Source of the DNA: Actinomyces glycerinitolerans
Lineage (GTDB): Bacteria > Actinomycetota > Actinomycetes > Actinomycetales > Actinomycetaceae
Reading direction: 5' to 3'
Assembly (NCBI RefSeq): GCF_900098745.1
Contig: NZ_FQTT01000002.1
Location: 1-64,000 of the forward strand
DNA: 64,000 nucleotides
Below the pieces are notes generated by a model, which worked only from the letters and a program-made list of their open reading frames with translations, was not told the origin of the DNA and did not search any database. The first letter of the stretch is position 1, and each line of letters starts with the position of its first letter. Shown here in pieces: positions 24,753-33,200 of the stretch. The position numbers and the translations under genes were made by a program.

Positions 24753-25090
24753 CTCCCACGAGTCGCACGCCGCTTGAGCTCATCGATGAAGCCCTCTACC
24801 ACTTTGAAGCCGCACAGGCCTACGCTCAGCGTGATATCACCGACCCCATGACTCTTGACGCGATATCGCTCCGCCTGGCTGCAGGCATTGAGGCGTTCGG
24901 CGCGCTCCCACCCCGTCTACGAGATGAGGCAGCCCAAGGGGAATGGCACCTCCTAAGAGGAATGCGCAATCGCATTGCTCACGGCTACCTGCAAGTCGAT
25001 CCAACCATCGTGTCAGCGACCGTTCAGCGTGACGTGCCAGCGCTGGTTGCGACCCTTCGTTCCCTGCATCAAAGACTCAGCAGCAACTGA
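24749..25090 (+). CDS. hepT: HepT toxin (HEPN/DUF86 ribonuclease)
   Basis: The 113-residue all-helical HEPN protein contains MRNRIAHGYLQVDP near residue 70. RNRIAHGY is an exact R-x4-H-x-Y motif: Arg and His form the RNase site, and the Tyr is the residue AMPylated by MntA in the characterised Shewanella system. The usual DUF86 end (ATVQRDVPALVATLRSL) is present, so the toxin is full length. The toxin's target class is tRNA in the known system; here that is inferred. The gene follows mntA in the standard order with a 4-base overlap. Confidence 0.88.
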   Translation: MTPTSRTPLELIDEALYHFEAAQAYAQRDITDPMTLDAISLRLAAGIEAFGALPPRLRDEAAQGEWHLLRGMRNRIAHGYLQVDPTIVSATVQRDVPALVATLRSLHQRLSSN

Positions 25091-25160
25091 TACTGTCCGA
25101 CTGTTCATCTGCAACAGCAGGTACTCCGTCACGGATAGGGAATACCGACTCACCGCGCAA

Positions 25161-25225
25161 CGCCATATCGACCGATCTCGACGGTAACGTCGACCGATCT
25201 CGATGGTTATATCGACCGATCTCGG
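25161..25225. repeat. Dispersed repeat, 3 units (site 2)
   Basis: On the minus strand three consecutive units begin CGAGATCGGTCGA at a 22-base period, with tails TATAACCAT, CGTTACCGT and TATGGCG. The site lies between the 3' ends of convergent hepT and the pullulanase gene. Confidence 0.75.
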
Positions 25226-25248
25226 CGAGGGGGCACGGTGAGCGACTG

Positions 25249-28089
25249 TCAGCGCTCGCAGAGGACGGCGACGGTGCGGCCGGGGACGGTGATGACGCCG
25301 GTGTTGGCGTCGAAGCGGGTGTCCTTGACGATCGGGTCGGCGCCCTCCATCTGGATGTCGCTCAACTCGAAGTAGCGATCCATCAGCGCGTCGACCCGCT
25401 GCTTGACGGTGCCGGGTTCCGGGTTGAAGACCACCAGCAGCCCGTCGAGGTCGGGGTCAATGTCGCTGTCCCCGGCGCCGTCGTCGATCAGCATGATTAC
25501 CAGCCCCGGGGCGGCGTCGTCGGCGGTAGGGAACGAGACGCGCTCGCGGATGAGCGCGGCCGTCCCCAGGGAGAACAGCCGACTGGAGCGCCGCAGCCGC
25601 AACAGGTCGAGGGCCTGCTCCTGAGCGGCGGCAATATCCGCGGCGGTGGGACGCAGATCCTCGTGCATGAGGATGCCGGCCTGCACCACCCAGGTGTCGA
25701 AGTTGCGGGCGGCGGGCGGCAGCCCCCGACCCCAACCGTTGTCGCGCCCGGTCCAGTCGATGGCGTTGAAGTGGTCGCCGGAGTTGTAGGAGTCGGTGTC
25801 CAACGACTTGCTGCGCAACAGCTCGGTGCCCGCCGCCCAGAAGCAGGGGGACTGCCCGAGCGTGACGGTGGCCAGGCACAGCGTGTTCATGCGGATGCGC
25901 TCGGCCATGGGGGTACCGAGCGGCAGCTTGTAGGCGAGCCGGTCGAACAGGGTCTCGTCGTCGTGGGCGTCGACGTAGTTGATGGAATCGCTGGGGGCGA
26001 GCCCGTAGGCGGCGGGTTCCTCGCCGTAGCGGATCTCCTCCCCCCTGACCCATTGCCCGTCGGGACCGGGCAGCTCGAAGTCCCGCAGGTTCCCGGCCAG
26101 GGCCAGGCGCACCAGGTCGGCGCGCCAGGCGAGGTCGTTCCGCAGAGTCTCCTCGGAGCGGTCGTCAAAGCCGTTGGGGTCGGTCAGCTCGCCGTTGCCC
26201 AGGCCCTGCGGCACCCGCGGGTCGGTGTCCGCGCCGCGTCCATGGACGGCGTCACGGACGCGGTCATTGAAGGTGCCAATGCCGAGCGCGCCGACCTGCC
26301 CCTGGGTGGCCTGAGTGAACAGCGCATTGTCCGCCACCTCCCCCATGTTCCAGCCCTCGCCGTACAGGTAGATAGGGTGGCCGACGGCGTCGTCCGCAAC
26401 CTCCGCCAGCGCGTCCTGGAGCCGGGCCATGGTCTCAAGCGAGTGGTAGCCCATCAGGTCGAAGCGGAAGCCGTCCACCCGGTAGTCGACCACCCAGGAC
26501 ACGCAGGCGTCGATCATGAGCCGCTCGGCCATCCGGTGCTCGGTGGCGATGTTGTTGCAGCAGGTGGACATCTCCACGTTCCCGGCGGCGTCGAGGCGGT
26601 GGTAGTAGCCGGGGACGATCCGGTCGAGCACGCTGTGAGGATCCTGCCCGGAGGCCCCGGTGTGGTTGAAGACCTGATCGAGCACCACCTGCAGACCCAT
26701 GCCGTGGATCGCGCCGACCATCTCCCGGAACTCGCGCACGCGCGCCCCGCCGTCCTGGCAGCCCGCACGCGCATAGGAGCCCTCGGGAGCCAGCCAGTGC
26801 CAGGGGTCGTAGCCCCAGTTGTAGGGGTCGGAGTCGCCGACGGCGGTGACGGCGGCCTGGGGGCGCCGGGAGGCCGGGGAGGCGTCGGCGGGAATCTCGG
26901 GGTTGTGCTGGGCGGAACGGTCCTCGGGCACGGAGCAGAAGTCGAAGGTGGGCAGCAGGTGCAGGGTGTCGATACCGGCGGCCGCGAGACTGCGCAGGTG
27001 GCGGGTGCCGTCGGAGGCGAGCGTGAAGGCGGCATAGGTGCCGCGCAGCTCCTCGGGGACGGAGGTGTCGGCGGCGGAGAAATCGCGCACGTGCAGCTCG
27101 TAGATGGCGCGGGCCGCGTCATTGGTGACGATGGGGCTGAGGTTCTCCCGCCAGGCGGACGGTTTGAGGGCGCGCTGCCCCAGGTCGACGACGACGCTCC
27201 GGCGCGAGTCGACGGTCAGTGCCCGCGAGTACGGGTCGGTAACCAGGTTCGTCTCAATCGCCCCGGTGGCGGGGACGTACACGCGTACCTCCCATAAGTA
27301 CTGGGAGCCGGCGTCGATGCCCGCGGCACGAGAACTGCTCGCGTCCACTTCCCAGCGGCCGTCCCAGGACTCGGCCTCGGCGCGGTATGCGGGCACGCGA
27401 ATCGGATCGCCGTCGACCAGCGGGACGGAGCCCGTGGGGTCGCCGGTGGGCCAGGCGAGCAGGGTGACGTCGACGGCGGTCGGGGCCCACAGGGCGAAGG
27501 CGGGGGCGCCGTCGGGGGCGATGTGGGCGCCGAGGGGCGCCGAGCCGTCCCGAGCCGCGGCGTCGGCGTACAGGCGGTCCAGCACCGGCCAGATCTGCAC
27601 GCCGGTGAAGGCCGTGACCCAGCCGCCGGTGGACGCGGCGGTGCGCTGGACGACTGCGAGTTGGCCGGCCAGCAGCATGGTGATGTCCTCGCGCTCCACG
27701 CGGCGACCGCCGAACTCGTCCTCCAAGGACAGGGCCAGGTAGCCGCGCAGGGCGGGGTGAGCGGCCATGGCCTCCTCACCGAGCAGGTCCTCCAGCGAGC
27801 CGTGGATGCACAGGGGGATCTCCTCGCCCTCGGGACCCGGATCGAGGATGCCGTCGACCAGGCGAGCACCGCCGGCGGGGGCGGCGACCAGGCCGAAAGT
27901 GACGGGGGTGTGAGCCGGGGTGCCGACCGGTGGGCGCACGCGCAGCGCCTCGACGTCCACCATCGCCGGCATCAGGTCGTCCGGCCAGGCCAGGGTGGTT
28001 TCGTCCACCCAGTAGGCGCGGGCCTCTCCGACGCCGGGGAGCTCGTGGCGGACCGGGGCGTCGTGATGCACCGGGACGACGATGGCCAT
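25249..28089 (-). CDS. pulA: Type I pullulanase (GH13), intracellular
   Basis: The enzyme cuts alpha-1,6 branches in pullulan, glycogen or limit dextrins. It has 946 residues from ATG at 28089, chosen for GGAAGG just upstream. No signal peptide is present. Order: an N-terminal pullulanase domain with ARAYWVDETTLAWP near residue 25, a CBM48-like domain near 200-310 (LWAPTAVDVTLLAW), then the GH13 barrel. Catalytic residues: VDGFRFDLMGYHS (nucleophile Asp, about 541), YLYGEGWNMG (acid/base Glu, about 577) and NYVDAHDDET (about 706). The YNWGYDPWHW signature of type I pullulanases is near 420. The C-terminal beta domain ends in VPGRTVAVLCER. A long homologous copy is part of the secreted enzyme at 30285-36365, so the cell has an inside and an outside debranching enzyme. 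Confidence 0.92.
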   Translation of the reverse strand: MAIVVPVHHDAPVRHELPGVGEARAYWVDETTLAWPDDLMPAMVDVEALRVRPPVGTPAHTPVTFGLVAAPAGGARLVDGILDPGPEGEEIPLCIHGSLEDLLGEEAMAAHPALRGYLALSLEDEFGGRRVEREDITMLLAGQLAVVQRTAASTGGWVTAFTGVQIWPVLDRLYADAAARDGSAPLGAHIAPDGAPAFALWAPTAVDVTLLAWPTGDPTGSVPLVDGDPIRVPAYRAEAESWDGRWEVDASSSRAAGIDAGSQYLWEVRVYVPATGAIETNLVTDPYSRALTVDSRRSVVVDLGQRALKPSAWRENLSPIVTNDAARAIYELHVRDFSAADTSVPEELRGTYAAFTLASDGTRHLRSLAAAGIDTLHLLPTFDFCSVPEDRSAQHNPEIPADASPASRRPQAAVTAVGDSDPYNWGYDPWHWLAPEGSYARAGCQDGGARVREFREMVGAIHGMGLQVVLDQVFNHTGASGQDPHSVLDRIVPGYYHRLDAAGNVEMSTCCNNIATEHRMAERLMIDACVSWVVDYRVDGFRFDLMGYHSLETMARLQDALAEVADDAVGHPIYLYGEGWNMGEVADNALFTQATQGQVGALGIGTFNDRVRDAVHGRGADTDPRVPQGLGNGELTDPNGFDDRSEETLRNDLAWRADLVRLALAGNLRDFELPGPDGQWVRGEEIRYGEEPAAYGLAPSDSINYVDAHDDETLFDRLAYKLPLGTPMAERIRMNTLCLATVTLGQSPCFWAAGTELLRSKSLDTDSYNSGDHFNAIDWTGRDNGWGRGLPPAARNFDTWVVQAGILMHEDLRPTAADIAAAQEQALDLLRLRRSSRLFSLGTAALIRERVSFPTADDAAPGLVIMLIDDGAGDSDIDPDLDGLLVVFNPEPGTVKQRVDALMDRYFELSDIQMEGADPIVKDTRFDANTGVITVPGRTVAVLCER

Positions 28090-28196
28090 AGGAACACCTT
28101 CCTGCCTGTTGGCGCCGAGTGTAGTCCGATGCCTCCGGGGAGTAGCAAGCTGTGTCAAGACACCGCAGCGGCGCGGCCCGGACGGCGCGCTCGCCC

Positions 28197-28754
28197 TCAG
28201 GGTCGCAGGCCGCGCAAGTAGACGTCGACCAGCCAGTCCTGCCAGCCGGGAGCCATTTCATCGACGATCGCCCCCAGCGGCCGCGACACCTCCACCACGC
28301 CGATCTGAAAGCGGACCGGGTCCACCTCCTCACGCACCAATCCGGCAGCGTGGGCCGCCTGAAGCAAACCGGAGATGCGCGCGACGGCGCGCTCGCGCAG
28401 TGCAGGTCCCAGTCCGCCGGCCTCGAACAGCTCGGAGCGGGTACCGACCTGAGTCAGCAGCCGGCCCAGTCGTAACGATGCCACCTCACGCACGAAACCG
28501 GCCCAGGCGGCCTCGGGGTCACGGTCCCACGCCTGCTCGCAGCGCCCCGCGGCCGCGTCAAGTTGTTCGTAGACCTCGTCGGCGACCCCGACCACCAGAC
28601 TCATCCGGTCTGGAAAATGCCGGTACAGCGTGCCAATCCCGACTCCCGCCTCCGCGGCAATCCTTCTGACGGGGACGTCGACGCCGACGTCGGCGAACAG
28701 CTCCCGGGCCGCCTTGATGATCGAGTCCCGGTTGGCGACGGCGTCCACCCGCAT
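28197..28754 (-). CDS. TetR-family repressor
   Basis: The regulator has 185 residues from ATG at 28754 (GAGGAG upstream); the frame is open further but the extension runs through the operators. The TetR helix-turn-helix is at residues about 10-55: IIKAARELFADVGVDVPVRR, then AGVGIGTLYRHFPDR. The ligand-binding part is Ala/Leu/Arg-rich with no known signature. It is divergent from the membrane protein at 28872, with two palindromes in the 117-base gap, so it should repress that gene and itself. Confidence 0.88.
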   Translation of the reverse strand: MRVDAVANRDSIIKAARELFADVGVDVPVRRIAAEAGVGIGTLYRHFPDRMSLVVGVADEVYEQLDAAAGRCEQAWDRDPEAAWAGFVREVASLRLGRLLTQVGTRSELFEAGGLGPALRERAVARISGLLQAAHAAGLVREEVDPVRFQIGVVEVSRPLGAIVDEMAPGWQDWLVDVYLRGLRP

Positions 28755-28807
28755 GGTGATGCTCCTCTCCCCCGCGAGCCGGTCCCGCGGACTTGCCCAG
28801 ACTATAT

Positions 28808-28850
28808 CCGGAGCGATACGCTCCGGATCACTTCCGGAGCGAATTGCTCC
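28808..28850. promoter_or_regulatory. Double operator between the TetR and membrane-protein genes
   Basis: CCGGAGCG-ATA-CGCTCCGG (28808-28826) is a perfect 8-bp inverted repeat. GGAGC-GAATT-GCTCC (28836-28850) is a second. Both are versions of a 15-bp site GGAGC-N5-GCTCC whose starts are 26 bp apart. TATATC directly before the first site can be a -10 box. The layout is typical for TetR autoregulation with two dimers. Confidence 0.75.
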
Positions 28851-28871
28851 ACTTACAGAATCGAGCAACCG

Positions 28872-29987
28872 ATGACCGCCCTAACCCCTACCGCCGCGTC
28901 GGCTTCCAACACACCCTCGGACCCGCGGCGTTCCACCCGCGGGCTCCTGCTCGCCACACTCGGCATCCCCGTCGTCATCATCCTCATGCTCCTGGCGTTC
29001 CTGGCCCCGTCCATCAACTCCGGGGCACAGGACCTGCCGCTGGCCCTCTCGGCGCCGCAGGCCGTGCAGGACCAGCTGCTGACGCAGCTGGATACCGCCG
29101 CACCCGGGGTCTTCGACGTAACCGTCGTCGCGGACGGCGAGGCTGTGGCCGGCGCGGTTGAGAACCGTGAGGCCATTGGCGGGATCACCATCACCGCCGA
29201 CGAGTCCGGCCAACAGATAGAGGTCGTCACCGCCTCCGGCGCGGGCAGCCCCTACGCCGCCCTGCTGACCAATCTCGCGACCACGCTGGAGGCGCAGTCC
29301 GACGCCCAGGCCGTGGCCGCCGCCCAGGCGCAGGGCGCCGACGCCGCCACGCTCCTGCAGGTGCAGCAGGAGGCGAGCGCCTCGCAGACGGTCACCGTCA
29401 CCGACGTCGCCCCGCTGACGGAAGCCGACCCCTCCGGTGTTGGACTGTCCGCCATCGCGCTGCCGCTCGTGTTCGGCGGCATGGCCTCGGGCGTGATCCT
29501 GAGCCTGGTGCTGCGCACCTCCCCGTGGAGGCGAGCCCTGGGGGCCGTCGCAATCGCGGCGCTCGGCGGACTGTGCGTCGCCGCCGTGCTGCAGACCTGG
29601 TTCGGCGCCGTCGACGGCTCCTTCCTGCTGCTGTGGGCGGGCCTGAGCCTAGGCATCGCGGCGATCTCCCTGACTCTGATCGGCCTGCAGGAGACCCTGG
29701 GCTACGCCGGCTTCGGACTCGGAGCCGTACTCATGCTGTTCGTGTCGAACCCGCTCTCCGGCCTCGCCACCGGCTGGCAGTGGCTCCCCAGTGGATGGGG
29801 AACCTTCGGGCAGCTGCTGCCGGTGGGTGCGGCCGGCACCTGGCTGCGCTCCGCCGCGTACTTCGACGGCGCCGGCATGGGAGCCAGCCCGTGGGTACTG
29901 ACCGCCTGGATCGTCTGCGGCCTCGCCCTGCTCGCACTCGGCGCATACGTCAACGCGCGCCGCAGTCGCAGAGACCGCATGAGCTGA
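28872..29987 (+). CDS. YhgE/ABC-2-like membrane protein under TetR control
   Basis: The protein has 371 residues from ATG at 28872. One transmembrane segment (about 25-50, LLLATLGIPVVIILMLLAFL) precedes an extracytoplasmic domain (about 50-195) with the pattern DLPLALSAPQAVQDQLLTQL and DGEAVAGAVENREAIGGI, which is typical of YhgE/Pip and ABC-2 permease ectodomains. Five or six transmembrane segments follow (about 200-365), and the end is ARRSRRDRMS. No ATPase gene is adjacent, so it may act alone or with a distant partner, perhaps exporting a toxic or amphipathic compound sensed by the TetR protein. Function inferred from topology only. Confidence 0.7.
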   Translation: MTALTPTAASASNTPSDPRRSTRGLLLATLGIPVVIILMLLAFLAPSINSGAQDLPLALSAPQAVQDQLLTQLDTAAPGVFDVTVVADGEAVAGAVENREAIGGITITADESGQQIEVVTASGAGSPYAALLTNLATTLEAQSDAQAVAAAQAQGADAATLLQVQQEASASQTVTVTDVAPLTEADPSGVGLSAIALPLVFGGMASGVILSLVLRTSPWRRALGAVAIAALGGLCVAAVLQTWFGAVDGSFLLLWAGLSLGIAAISLTLIGLQETLGYAGFGLGAVLMLFVSNPLSGLATGWQWLPSGWGTFGQLLPVGAAGTWLRSAAYFDGAGMGASPWVLTAWIVCGLALLALGAYVNARRSRRDRMS

Positions 29988-30096
29988 CACCTCGACCGCG
30001 CAGACTGTCATGCAGACCCTGCCGGGACGGTACGGAGGCGAGCGCCTTCGGGGCCGTCCCGGCGGGCGTCGCGGCGCCGGCGGGGCCGGCCAGCGT

Positions 30097-30205
30097 CTGC
30101 AACGCCACTTCGGGGTTAACAACGCCGGTTAACGGTCTGCTGAAGGGCTCCGAGGTATACAGCAGAACGTTAAGTAGCGTTGTTAACGCCCAACCCGCGT
30201 AGCAG
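30097..30205. repeat. 109-bp nested inverted repeat between convergent genes
   Basis: The arms 30097-30125 and 30177-30205 are 29 bp long and match at 23 positions, including an unbroken GTTAACAACGC. Inside them lie further complementary pieces: TTAACG with CGTTAA and TCTGCTG with CAGCAGA. The whole can fold into one long hairpin or cruciform. It lies between the 3' ends of the convergent membrane-protein and amylopullulanase genes. Roles as a bidirectional terminator or a small non-autonomous element are both possible. The rest of the 297-base gap is featureless. Confidence 0.65.
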
Positions 30206-30284
30206 ACGGCGGGCGACGACGCGGGCGGCGCCCGGAACCAATCACTCGGTCCCGGACACCGCCCGCGTTGTTACGCGCTACGGC

Positions 30285-33200
30285 TCAGAAGCGCAGACGC
30301 CGGAGCAGGAACGCGGCCACCGCGGCCAGTGACAGGCCCGTCGCGATCACCACGGTCACCACCACGCCGGCGCGGAACAGCATGACGACTCCGGGCGCAG
30401 CCGGGGTAACCGTGGGCGAGGCGGTGGCCCCGCCCGTCGGCACGACGGTGGGCTCCACCGTTGCGGTCGGCGCGGCTGTGGGCTCGGCCGTCGGCTCGGT
30501 GGAGCCGCCCGCCTGCTTCTCCACGTAGACCGCCACGGTGCGCGCCGGGACGGTGGCGGTGCCGGTGGCCGCGTCGAAGGTCGAGTCCTTGACGACGGCG
30601 TCGGAGCCATCGGCCTGAACCTGGTGCAGCACGAACTCCCGCCCGGCCAGGTCCGTGATCGTCTCGCTGACCTCGGTGTCGGAGGCGTTGAACACCACCA
30701 GCACACCCGCCAGCGAGGCGTCCACGTCGTCGCCCACGGTGTCGTCAATGAGCATGTCGATCACGCCGGCCGTCGCGTCCGTCCCGGAGTTCGGGAAGGA
30801 GAGCTTGGCCTGGATGGCGTCGGCCGAGCCCAGGTGGAACAGCGGCGTCGAGGTGCGGATCCGCAGGAAGTCCAGCATCTGCGCATTGGAGGCGGCAATA
30901 TCCTCCGCCGTGGGCTTGAGCGCGGGGTCGGCCAGCAGTGGGCGCTGGATGTCCCACTTGGAGCCGTTGGAGGACTCCATGGGCAGCCCGGCGCCGAAGC
31001 CGTTGTCCTGCCCGGTCCAGTCGATCGCGTTGAAGTAGTCGCCGGAGTTGTAGGAGTCGCGGTCCAGCGACTTGCTGCGCAGCATCTCGGTGCCCGCCGC
31101 CCAGAAGGACGGCGACTGGCCAAGCGTCACGGTGGCCAGCGACAGGCTGTTCATGCGCACCCGGTCGGCCATGGACGTGTCCGCGGCCAGCTTGTAGACG
31201 CCCAGGTCGTACAGCGTCTCATTGTCGTGGGCGTCCACGTAGTTGATCGTCTCCTCCGGACTGGAGGCGTAACCGGCCGCCTGCCCGTTGTAGTCGACCT
31301 CCGCCCCACGCTTGACGGTCCCGTCGGACTGGGTGAAGGAGTAGTCCTTCAGGTTGCCGGCCAGCCCCAGTTTGACCAGGTCGGTGGCGTGGCCGAGGTC
31401 GGCCAGCTGCTCCTCCTCGGTCTTGTTGGACAATCCGTTGGGGGCGGTGTAAAGCCCGGTGCCGAAGCCCTGGTAGGTGCGCGGGTCGTCGTCGAAGGGG
31501 CCGCCGCCGTGGACGGCGTCGCGCAGCCGGTCGTTGAAGGTGCCGATGCCGGTACCGTCCAACTGGCCCTGGGTGGCGGTGGTGAACAGCGCGTTGTCCG
31601 CGATCTCCCCCATGTTCCAGCCCTCGCCGTACAGGTAGATGGCCGAGCCGTCCACGCCGTCCTTCGCAACCGTGAGCTCGTCCAGGGCGGCGCGCAGCCG
31701 GTTCATGGTGTCCACCGAGTGGTAGCCCATCAGGTCGAAGCGGAAGCCGTCGACGTGGTAGTCGCGCGCCCAGGTGACCACCGAGTCGATCATGAGCCGC
31801 TCCGCCAGGGCGTTCTCGGTGGCGGTGTTGGGGCAGCAGGTGGAGGTGAGCACGTCTCCCTTGGCGTCCAGCCGCTGGTAGTAGCCGGGCACCACCCGAT
31901 CCAGCACCGAGGTGGTGTCCTGGCAGGCACCGGCCGTGTGGTTGAAGACCTGATCCAGCACCACCTGCAGGCCGGTGGCGTGCAGGGCGCCGACCATCTC
32001 GCGGAACTCGTAGGTGCGGGCGCCGCCGTCCTGGTTGCCCTCGGTGGCGTAGGAGCCCTCGGGGGTCGTGTAGTGGTAGGGGTCGTAGCCCCAGTTGTAG
32101 GCGTCGGCGTCCTTGACCGCTCCCACGGCGGCCTGTTGCTCGGTGGAGTCCGGGCCGGCGTCGGCCGGGATGTCCGGCACCTGCTGGGCGGAGCGGTCCT
32201 CCTCGATCGAGGCGATGTCGAAGGTCGGCAGCAGGTGGACGGTGTCGATGCCCGCGTCAGCGAGTTCGGCCAGGTGCTGCATGCCGTCGGAGTCGGTGAC
32301 GGTGAAGGCCTTATAGGTGCCGCGGTACTCCTCCGGGACGGTGGCGTCCGCGGCGGAGAAGTCGCGCACGTGCAGCTCGTAGATGGTGCGGGCCGCGTCG
32401 GAGGAGACCAGCGGGGAGGCGGTGGACGTCCACTGCTCGGGGGCCAGGTCCGGGTCGGACAGGTCGACGGCGACCGACCGCGCCGAGCCCAGGGTCAAGC
32501 CCACCGAATAGGGGTCGGTGACCAGGTTGGTCTCCACCTTCCCGGTGGACGGCGCATACACCTTGACCTCCCACAGGTACTGGGAGCCGGCGGTGATGCC
32601 GGCGTCGGCGCCGTCCACCGTCCAGCGGCCGTCGTCGCCGCGCACGGCGGCGGTGCGCACGGGGTCGCCGTCCACGAGGGCGGCCGAGCCGGTGGCCGTG
32701 CCCGTGTCCCAGGTCAGCAGGGTGACCGCCTGGGCGGTCGGCGCCCACAGCGCGAAATCGGGGACGCCACCCACGAAGGTGACGCCCAGCGGCGCGTCGG
32801 CGACGGCGTCGGCGTACAGGGAGTCGATGACGACGGCGGTCTGCACGCCGGTGAAGGCGGTCGCGCCGGTGCCGTCGGCGCCGTGCTGGACCACGGCCAC
32901 CTGGCCCTTGAGGGCCTCGGCGACCTCCGCCTCGGACAGCAGGGCCTTGCCGTCGGCGTCGGTCGGTGAGACGGCGATGTAGTCGGCGAGATTGGGGTGC
33001 GCGGCCAGGACGTCGTCGGACAGGTTGCCGAGCACGCGCAGCGGCGTCTCGGTGCCGCCCGTCACTTTCCCGTCGGCCAGGGCGGCGCCGCCATCCGGGG
33101 AGGTGACCAGGCCCAGGCTGATGGGGGCGTCGGCGGCGGGAGTGCCGTCGTCGCCGACCACGTCCGCACGGGTCACGCCGTCGGGCAGCAGGCTCACCGG

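Noticed and set aside
30097-30205. Integron attC site
   Set aside because: GTTAAC motifs and inverted repeats are superficially similar, but no integrase or gene-cassette structure is present and the core sites do not fit.
30285-30545. LPxTG cell-wall sorting signal on the amylopullulanase
   Set aside because: The tail has a Pro/Thr stalk, a hydrophobic helix and basic residues, but no LPxTG or close variant; simple membrane anchoring fits better.
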